Of a stretch of 55,319 bases of DNA, positions 50,215 to 55,319 are shown in pieces. The DNA comes from an uncultured Clostridia bacterium (GTDB taxonomy: Bacteria; Bacillota; Clostridia; Peptostreptococcales; Anaerovoracaceae). Every line of letters begins with the position of its first letter. Positions within the stretch are counted from its first letter, which is position 1. The stretch is from the NCBI GenBank assembly GCA_934271235.1, contig CAKQQT010000021.1:1-55319 (forward strand). Reading direction: 5' to 3'. Under the pieces are notes generated by a model that worked only from the letters and a program-made list of their open reading frames with translations, did no database searches and was not told the DNA's origin. Both the position numbers and the translations under genes were made by a program.

Positions 50215-52299
50215 TCAATCCTCCAGGATCGCAAAGTCGATCTGCCGTTCCGCAGGCCGCGCGTCCAGTACGCGGATCCGCACGCGCTCGCCGAGCTGAT
50301 ACGGACGTCTGAGGTCACGCGCAAAAGCCATGCCTTCGACGGTGTTCGGAAGCTCGACATAGACGCCGAATTCCGTTACGCCGCTGACGATCCCTTCCGC
50401 TTCTTCGCCGATATGATCCAGCATATACTGGCATTTTTTGAGTTTATCGACTTCTCGTTCCAGTTCCTGCGCCTTGCGTTCGGTGCGGGAGGAAATATCC
50501 GCGGCTTGCACGACGTCATCCCGGTATTTTGCGAGTTTCGCCTCGGTCATGTGATTGTTGACGGATTCCTTGATGATGCGATGGATCATCAGATCCGGAT
50601 AGCGCCGGATCGGCGATGTAAAGTGACAGTAATAGCGGAACGCCAGGCCGAAATGTCCGCCGCATTCCGGGCTGTAATAGGCCTTTTTCATCGTCCGCAG
50701 CATGACGCGGTTGACCACACCCTCATAAGGTTCGCCTTCAATGGCCGCGATGACGTCCGCCAGTGTCTTCGGGTAGATGTTGTCCGGATTGCCTTTGAGG
50801 TGGATCCCAAAATTCATCAGGAAAGCTTTTAAGTCCATCATTTTCTCAAGGTCCGGCTTTTCGTGCACGCGATAGACAAACGGATAGTTCATCCAGAAAA
50901 AATGTTCCGCTGCGGTTTCGTTGGCGATCAGCATGAACTCCTCGATCATACGGTTCGCGCTGCGGCGCTCTGCCGGATGGATCGATGTCGGATGTTCGTT
51001 TTCGTCGAGCTCGATCTCCGCTTCCGCAAGATCAAAGTCCAGACTTCCCTGCTGCTTCCGTTTGTGCCGCAGGATCTGTGCCAGTTCTCCCATCGTGCGG
51101 AGATCGTCCAGCAGGAACGCATATTCTTCACGCAACACCCGCATATGTTCCGCTTCCGTCTGCCTGCCGCCATCCGCGGGATCCTCGGGCAGCTCCGTAT
51201 CTTCCAGCAGATCTGAAACATCGTCATAAACCATGCGCGCTTTGGAGCTGATGATCGATTCCCTGATCTCATGATCGACGACCATCCCCTGCGCATCGAT
51301 CTCCATGATACAGGAAAGCGTCAGACGATCCTCTCCCGCGTTCAGGCTGCAGATACCGTTGGAAAGCGCCTTGGGCAGCATCGGTATCACACGGTTGATC
51401 AGATAAACACTGGTGCCGCGCTTCAGGGCTTCGCGGTCCAGCCAGCCGTCCTCTGCCACATAATGACTGACGTCCGCGATGTGAACGCCGAGACGGTAAT
51501 TGCCGTTCGCAAGTTTCGAAACCGATACCGCGTCGTCCAGGTCCTTGGCGTCCGGCCCGTCGATCGTAAAGATCGTTTCTTCGCGCAGATCCAACCGCCT
51601 TGCGATCTCCTCCGCGGTGATCTCCTCTTTGGCGCGCGCTTTGGTCTCCGCGTTGACACGGCTCGGAAACGTCTGAAACAATCCGTAGCTGCGGATCATG
51701 CCGAGCACGTCGCTGCCGGTCTGCCCTTTTTTGGCGACGATCTCTGTGACTTTTCCCTCCAGACTGTGCTGTCCGTCCGGATACTGCGTGATCTTCGCCA
51801 CTACCTTGTCCCCGCTCGCGGCGCCTCGAAAGGCGTCCTTGCGAATATAGACATCTTCCTGCAGCTTGCGGTCATCCGGTACGACAAAGCCGAAGCTGCG
51901 GTTTTTCTGAAACGTTCCTACGACCTCGGTCACCGCGCGTTTCAAGATCTTCGTCACCACGCCCTCCTTGGATCTCGTCCAAAGATACGGCGGCAGCAGC
52001 GTCACTTCCGCCGCATCGCCGTTCATCGCGCCGCCCAGATTGCCCGGCGCGATAAAGATGTCACTGCCCTCTTCCCGCCGCAGGAACGCGAATCCGCGCG
52101 CATGTTTTTCAATGATGCCAACAACCGGTTCTGCAGAGGTTTCTGCATTTTCCTCCGGAAGAAACGCATCGGTCCGAAAGGTACCGTCAGCGCCGATGCC
52201 GCGAAGCGGCTTCGGCGCGCGGTCTGTGCGATGCCCGTTTGCGATATTGCGGCGGCGATGACGCGCAGCCTTGGTTGGATTTGTTCTTTTATGCTTCAT
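50215..52299 (-). CDS. rnr: Ribonuclease R
   Basis: 694 aa 3'-5' exoribonuclease of the RNase II/R family for structured RNA. Two cold-shock-like domains (about 55-225), the catalytic RNB domain starting with DGPDAKDLDD (247-256, metal-binding Asp residues) and a C-terminal S1 domain (about 615-690: GEEAEGIVSGVTEFGVYVEL). A basic N-terminal tail (1-35) is present. The usual C-terminal Lys-rich tail is missing. The gene ends at the terminator that overlaps the next promoter. Confidence 0.96.
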   Translation of the reverse strand: MKHKRTNPTKAARHRRRNIANGHRTDRAPKPLRGIGADGTFRTDAFLPEENAETSAEPVVGIIEKHARGFAFLRREEGSDIFIAPGNLGGAMNGDAAEVTLLPPYLWTRSKEGVVTKILKRAVTEVVGTFQKNRSFGFVVPDDRKLQEDVYIRKDAFRGAASGDKVVAKITQYPDGQHSLEGKVTEIVAKKGQTGSDVLGMIRSYGLFQTFPSRVNAETKARAKEEITAEEIARRLDLREETIFTIDGPDAKDLDDAVSVSKLANGNYRLGVHIADVSHYVAEDGWLDREALKRGTSVYLINRVIPMLPKALSNGICSLNAGEDRLTLSCIMEIDAQGMVVDHEIRESIISSKARMVYDDVSDLLEDTELPEDPADGGRQTEAEHMRVLREEYAFLLDDLRTMGELAQILRHKRKQQGSLDFDLAEAEIELDENEHPTSIHPAERRSANRMIEEFMLIANETAAEHFFWMNYPFVYRVHEKPDLEKMMDLKAFLMNFGIHLKGNPDNIYPKTLADVIAAIEGEPYEGVVNRVMLRTMKKAYYSPECGGHFGLAFRYYCHFTSPIRRYPDLMIHRIIKESVNNHMTEAKLAKYRDDVVQAADISSRTERKAQELEREVDKLKKCQYMLDHIGEEAEGIVSGVTEFGVYVELPNTVEGMAFARDLRRPYQLGERVRIRVLDARPAERQIDFAILED

Positions 52300-52376
52300 G
52301 TTTGCCTCTCATGTTGTTTTTTCTCCGTCGCCGCGCTGTCGTTCCTGCCTGTACGCCGCATCCTCTGCTGTTTCGT

Positions 52377-53684
52377 TTACAGCAGGCCGTGCGCTTTCGC
52401 TTCGTCGGTCAGAAGTTCCCGGAAGTCCGGGTGCGCGATGCGGATCAGCGCTCTTGCGCGGTCTGCCATGGTCAGCGGCTTCAGATTGACGCAGCCGTAC
52501 TCGGTCGCCACATACTGTACGTCGGAACGCGGCGTGGTCACGACTGATCCGGCCGGAAACGCCGGTACGATCTTGCTCACGCGTTTTCCGTTCTTCATAA
52601 AACTGGAAGTCGTGACGATAAAAGATTTTCCTCCGTCCGACCACTGTGCCCCGCGGACAAAGTCTGCCTGCCCGCCGGTCCCGCTCTGCTGGTTCCATGC
52701 CATGCACTCGGAAGCGCATTGTCCGTAAAGGTCGATCGACATGGTGCTGTTGATCGATATCATCTTCTTATTCTGCGCAATGATCCGCGGATCATTCGCG
52801 TAAGGGAACGGGACGCAGTACATCGCGGGATTCTTGTCCAGGAAGCGGTACAGCTCCGCATTTCCCAGCGCGAACGCGTAGACGTTTTTACCGTCCAGAA
52901 ATCCCTTGTACTTGTTCGTGACATTGCCGTTCTCGATCAGGTCCAGCATCGGCTGATTGAACAGTTCCGTGTGGATCCCCAGATCGTTTTTTTCTTTCAG
53001 TCCGTAGCCGATGGCTGTCGAGATATTGCCCAGTCCCAGCTGCAGCGTCGCGCCGTCCGGGACCTCCTGCAAGATCAGATCTGCCAGCTTTTTCGCAGTT
53101 TCATCGCTTTCCGGCACATCATAGCTTTGGATCGGGCGATCCATCTCCACCAATGCATCCGCTTCGGATATATGGATCAGGTTGTGCTCGCCCAGCACAT
53201 ACGGAACATCTTGATTGACCTGCAGGATCACGGTCTTTGCTGCTTCTTTGATCGCTTCTCCGCAGGCGACGCCGGAAGCTCCGTAAGAGCAGTATCCGTT
53301 TTCATCCGGTGCGGAAACCTCAAAGAAAGCCACGTCCGGTTTCGCGGTCTCCCCCGCCCAGATGTTCACCTGCGAAAGGTGCACCGAGGTAAAATCGACC
53401 GGGAGTCCGCCTCGATAGGCCTTTCGTTCTCCGACGCCGACAAAATAGGTCAGATAACGGAACGGATTATCCTCGGTCTCATCATAGACCGGCGAAGGTT
53501 CAAAGGCTTGACTGCTTTGAATTTCTACATTTTCCAGTTCATGTCTCCGGTCCCAGAGCGCGGCAAGCAGACCGTACGCCACACTGGACGCGGTCCCCGC
53601 ATAGACTCTGTCGCCGGACCGAACAAGCTTTACCGCTTCCGCAGCGCTCGTCCGCTTTGCTTCATAGTCCTTTTTCCAATTCAT
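52377..53684 (-). CDS. Acetyl/butyryl-type CoA-transferase
   Basis: 435 aa class I CoA-transferase of the acetyl-CoA hydrolase/4-hydroxybutyrate CoA-transferase group, which includes butyryl-CoA:acetate CoA-transferase. The catalytic Glu is probably Glu240 in GIHTELFNQ. Other family features are QLGLGNIST, GQCASE and a QQSGTGGQADFVRGA loop with the oxyanion-hole glycines. It may release butyrate or acetate in fermentation; 4-hydroxybutyrate, propionate or crotonate are alternatives. ATG 53684 is chosen since GAGGAGAAAC precedes it. A promoter and an attenuator-like hairpin lie upstream. Confidence 0.9.
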   Translation of the reverse strand: MNWKKDYEAKRTSAAEAVKLVRSGDRVYAGTASSVAYGLLAALWDRRHELENVEIQSSQAFEPSPVYDETEDNPFRYLTYFVGVGERKAYRGGLPVDFTSVHLSQVNIWAGETAKPDVAFFEVSAPDENGYCSYGASGVACGEAIKEAAKTVILQVNQDVPYVLGEHNLIHISEADALVEMDRPIQSYDVPESDETAKKLADLILQEVPDGATLQLGLGNISTAIGYGLKEKNDLGIHTELFNQPMLDLIENGNVTNKYKGFLDGKNVYAFALGNAELYRFLDKNPAMYCVPFPYANDPRIIAQNKKMISINSTMSIDLYGQCASECMAWNQQSGTGGQADFVRGAQWSDGGKSFIVTTSSFMKNGKRVSKIVPAFPAGSVVTTPRSDVQYVATEYGCVNLKPLTMADRARALIRIAHPDFRELLTDEAKAHGLL

Positions 53685-53755
53685 GTTTCTCCTCACATCA
53701 TTCACACAACGCACGCGGCTGTCCGGACTTTGCTCCACAGGAGACGCGCGCATAC

Positions 53756-53780
53756 AAAAGAGCCGTCATGCGGCTCTGTC
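53756..53780 (-). terminator. Attenuator-like hairpin in the CoA-transferase leader
   Basis: On the minus strand AGAGCCG-CATGA-CGGCTCTTTTG. It lies between the promoter and the start codon, so it could end transcription early. Confidence 0.6.
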
Positions 53781-53796
53781 AACACATACATCTTAA

Positions 53797-53825
53797 AGTA
53801 TACGAGTCTTTGGGGCGAAAGTCAA
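53797..53825 (-). promoter_or_regulatory. CoA-transferase promoter
   Basis: On the minus strand TTGACT (53820-53825), 17 bp, TATACT (53797-53802). Confidence 0.7.
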
Positions 53826-53832
53826 GGATTTG

Positions 53833-53886
53833 CAAAAAGGAGCGGCCGTCCCGACGGTTGTTTTCCGTCAGAGCGGCCGCTTCTGC
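53833..53886 (-). terminator. Terminator of the Asn/Asp-rich lipoprotein gene
   Basis: On the minus strand AGCGGCCG and CGGCCGCT pair, with an inner GACGG/CCGTC stem, and CCTTTTTGC follows. Confidence 0.85.
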
Positions 53887-53903
53887 ATTCTTTGTTCCCC
53901 GCG

Positions 53904-54194
53904 CTAGTTGGTGCGGTTGTTCGCAGCGTCATCATCTGCCATGTCGCTGCGGTTGGCATCGTCAACGTCTTCGGTCCCGCTGCCGTCCGATTTGTTGTCA
54001 TGGTCTGCCGACGTGTTCGCGTCGTTATCAAGCGTTCCGTCGTTCGTGCCGTTATCATCGAGACCATCCGTTGTGCCCGGATTGTCATTAACACCGTCGT
54101 TAATGCCGTCATCGGCATTGTTGGCGCACCCGGTGAACACCAGTACAAAGATCAGCATCATGGCGAGCAGAACTGTCATGGTTTTCTTTTTCAT
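53904..54194 (-). CDS. Asn/Asp/Thr/Gly-rich putative lipoprotein
   Basis: 96 aa. Signal peptide with lipobox VFTGC (Cys23), then about 70 residues made almost only of Asp, Asn, Gly and Thr (for example DNGTNDGTLDNDANTS). No folded domain is visible; it is likely a disordered acidic surface tether. RBS AAGGAGC precedes the ATG. It follows the permease gene by 170 bp and a terminator, and has its own terminator. Repetitive base composition (GAC/AAC/GGC) suggests growth by slippage. Confidence 0.8.
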   Translation of the reverse strand: MKKKTMTVLLAMMLIFVLVFTGCANNADDGINDGVNDNPGTTDGLDDNGTNDGTLDNDANTSADHDNKSDGSGTEDVDDANRSDMADDDAANNRTN

Positions 54195-54258
54195 AAAAGC
54201 AAGCTCCTTTCATTTCCTTTTATCCATGCCTATTTTGTGCACTTTTTTTGATTCTATG

Positions 54259-54335
54259 CATGCCGACGAAAGACAGCGAAAACAGCAGCGCGAATCGGAT
54301 CGTAAGAGTCCGCCGCAGCTGCTGTTTTGTCATTT
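54259..54335 (-). terminator. Terminator of the MacB/FtsX-like permease gene
   Basis: On the minus strand AAAACAGCAGC and GCTGCTGTTTT pair as an 11-bp stem with a 24-base loop (about 54287-54332). It lies about 35 bases after the stop codon. Confidence 0.7.
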
Positions 54336-54366
54336 TGGTATGATTTTTTTTATAACTTTGTATGTT

Positions 54367-55319
54367 CTATTCGCTCTTGATCGCTTCCAACGCCGGGATC
54401 TTCACGGCTTTATTTGCCGGATAATAGCCTGACACCAGACCGATGAAAATGGAGAATACGATCGCGAAAAGGATCAGCCACAGCGGCACGACTGAAAGCC
54501 GCGTGATGTTTTCGCCGCCGAATACTGCCAGCTTGAACGCATCCCAGGTAAAGCCCTGTCCGATCGATATGAGATCGATGAGCCACGAGATCATCAAACT
54601 GACGATACTGCCCGCGATGCCGCCCAAAAGTCCGATCGTACCTGCCTCCATCAAAAACAGCGTGCGGATGTCACGGATGTAGCATCCGAGCGATTTCATG
54701 ATGCCGATTTCCTTGGTTCTTTCGGAAATCGACATGATCATCGTATTCGTGATGCCGATCGCCGCGACAAAGAGAGAGATCGCGCCGAGTCCGCCGAGCA
54801 GGAGCTGAATCTGGCGGGAACTCTTTTCGAGTTCCTCGCGCATGCTGGACATCGACCAGGTATTATAGCCCATATCCTTGATCGACTTCTCCACATCCGC
54901 GACAAGGCTGATATCTGTCACTTTGACATTCATGCCGCTGTAAGTGATTTTTGTCTGCGGCTGTCCGGTCGCCTTTTCGATGATGTCCTTCAAGGTTGCG
55001 GTGCTGACCATCAGCCCTTCTGAGGTTTCATAACCCCTGCCGTAGTCCTCTTTCACGATACCCGTAATCTTCATCTCACGCTGATAGCTTGTAGTTTCAT
55101 CGAGCTGAACCTCCAGGATAATCGGCGTTTTGAGCGGATCGAAGTAAGGATCATCCGGTCCCTTGGTCTGATTACCCTGATCGTCATACTCGCCCCAGCG
55201 GTCTACCATGTTGCTGCCGTCCGGGAGCAGCGTATCCTTAAACGAATAGGCAAAATACTGCCCTGCCACACCCTCGTCACGTCCGCCTCCGGCCGTGATG
55301 CCGTCAAGGAATTCGTAAC
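54367..55319 (-). CDS. MacB/FtsX-like ABC transporter permease, 5' part outside the window
   Basis: At least 316 codons; the open frame runs off the right edge, so the N-terminal part is missing. The visible part holds the end of an extracytoplasmic MacB-like core (QREMKITGIVKEDY, about 160 residues from the edge on) and then the FtsX domain with three membrane helices (GAISLFVAAIGITNTMIM; TIGLLGGIAGSIVSLMISWL; WLILFAIVFSIFIGLVSGYY). SERTKEIGIMKSLGC is the typical coupling motif, and the protein ends with NKAVKIPALEAIKSE. Such permeases act with an ATPase on lipoproteins, peptides or the envelope. The partner ATPase is not in the window. Confidence 0.92.
   Translation of the reverse strand, partial: YEFLDGITAGGGRDEGVAGQYFAYSFKDTLLPDGSNMVDRWGEYDDQGNQTKGPDDPYFDPLKTPIILEVQLDETTSYQREMKITGIVKEDYGRGYETSEGLMVSTATLKDIIEKATGQPQTKITYSGMNVKVTDISLVADVEKSIKDMGYNTWSMSSMREELEKSSRQIQLLLGGLGAISLFVAAIGITNTMIMSISERTKEIGIMKSLGCYIRDIRTLFLMEAGTIGLLGGIAGSIVSLMISWLIDLISIGQGFTWDAFKLAVFGGENITRLSVVPLWLILFAIVFSIFIGLVSGYYPANKAVKIPALEAIKSE

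Overview
The window looks like a chromosomal segment of a spore-forming, anaerobic member of the Clostridia (Firmicutes). Reasons: CodY beside hslVU, topA, dprA and yifB in the usual Firmicutes order; a YunB sporulation gene; a butyryl/acetyl-type CoA-transferase; TTGACA/TATAAT promoters with AGGAGG-like ribosome sites; CCA ends encoded in the tRNA genes. Coding DNA is fairly GC-rich with a strong third-position bias, which creates many long spurious antisense frames. Species cannot be named from this sequence alone.

Layout. 1-3700: CRISPR island. There are two arrays of a type I-C-like 32-bp repeat, both read on the minus strand: 7 repeats at 16-445 (running off the left edge) and 13 repeats at 2678-3500. 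Between them lie a Fic-domain gene and a small unknown gene. No cas gene is visible. Leader-like DNA occurs three times: beside each array and, without any array, directly upstream of fic. 3700-7300: an inverted-repeat element, a MATE exporter gene interrupted by an in-frame amber codon, its MarR regulator, and an XRE-type membrane regulator. 7310-14786: divergent carAB and argGH with candidate ArgR and CodY sites between them. 15065-19757: a four-gene cell-envelope cassette (DUF4358 lipoprotein, transglutaminase-like protein, MBOAT acyltransferase, DHHW protein). 19979-20698: YczE-like membrane protein. 21385-22862: a run of 15 tRNA genes with two tandem promoters and a terminator. 23268-26408: copper efflux operon csoR-copA-copZ with a CsoR-type operator. 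26732-28904: accessory genes (small membrane protein, lipoprotein, CPBP protease). 29173-31097: hflX-yigZ. 31386-40153: yraN-yifB-dprA-topA-hslV-hslU-codY, then yunB. 40427-42006: MBL hydrolase and HAD phosphatase. 42214-47076: trkA, two tandem trkH genes and a CBS-domain gene. 47086-50075: TetR-ABC exporter operon. 50215-52299: RNase R. 52377-53684: CoA-transferase. 53904-54194: Asn/Asp-rich lipoprotein. 54367-end: partial MacB/FtsX-like permease.

How parts work together. carAB supplies carbamoyl phosphate and argGH completes arginine synthesis, from back-to-back promoters that appear to share regulators. CsoR senses Cu(I) and controls CopA export and the CopZ chaperone. TrkA gates two different TrkH pores. 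The MBOAT/DHHW pair probably O-acylates an extracellular polymer, with the lipoprotein and transglutaminase-like protein as surface partners.

The most unusual signal is the CRISPR island: a Fic toxin-like gene carrying a fused antitoxin-like segment sits exactly where an array would be expected behind a CRISPR-leader promoter. This suggests that fic is expressed in parallel with the crRNAs. That link is inferred from promoter homology and position only.
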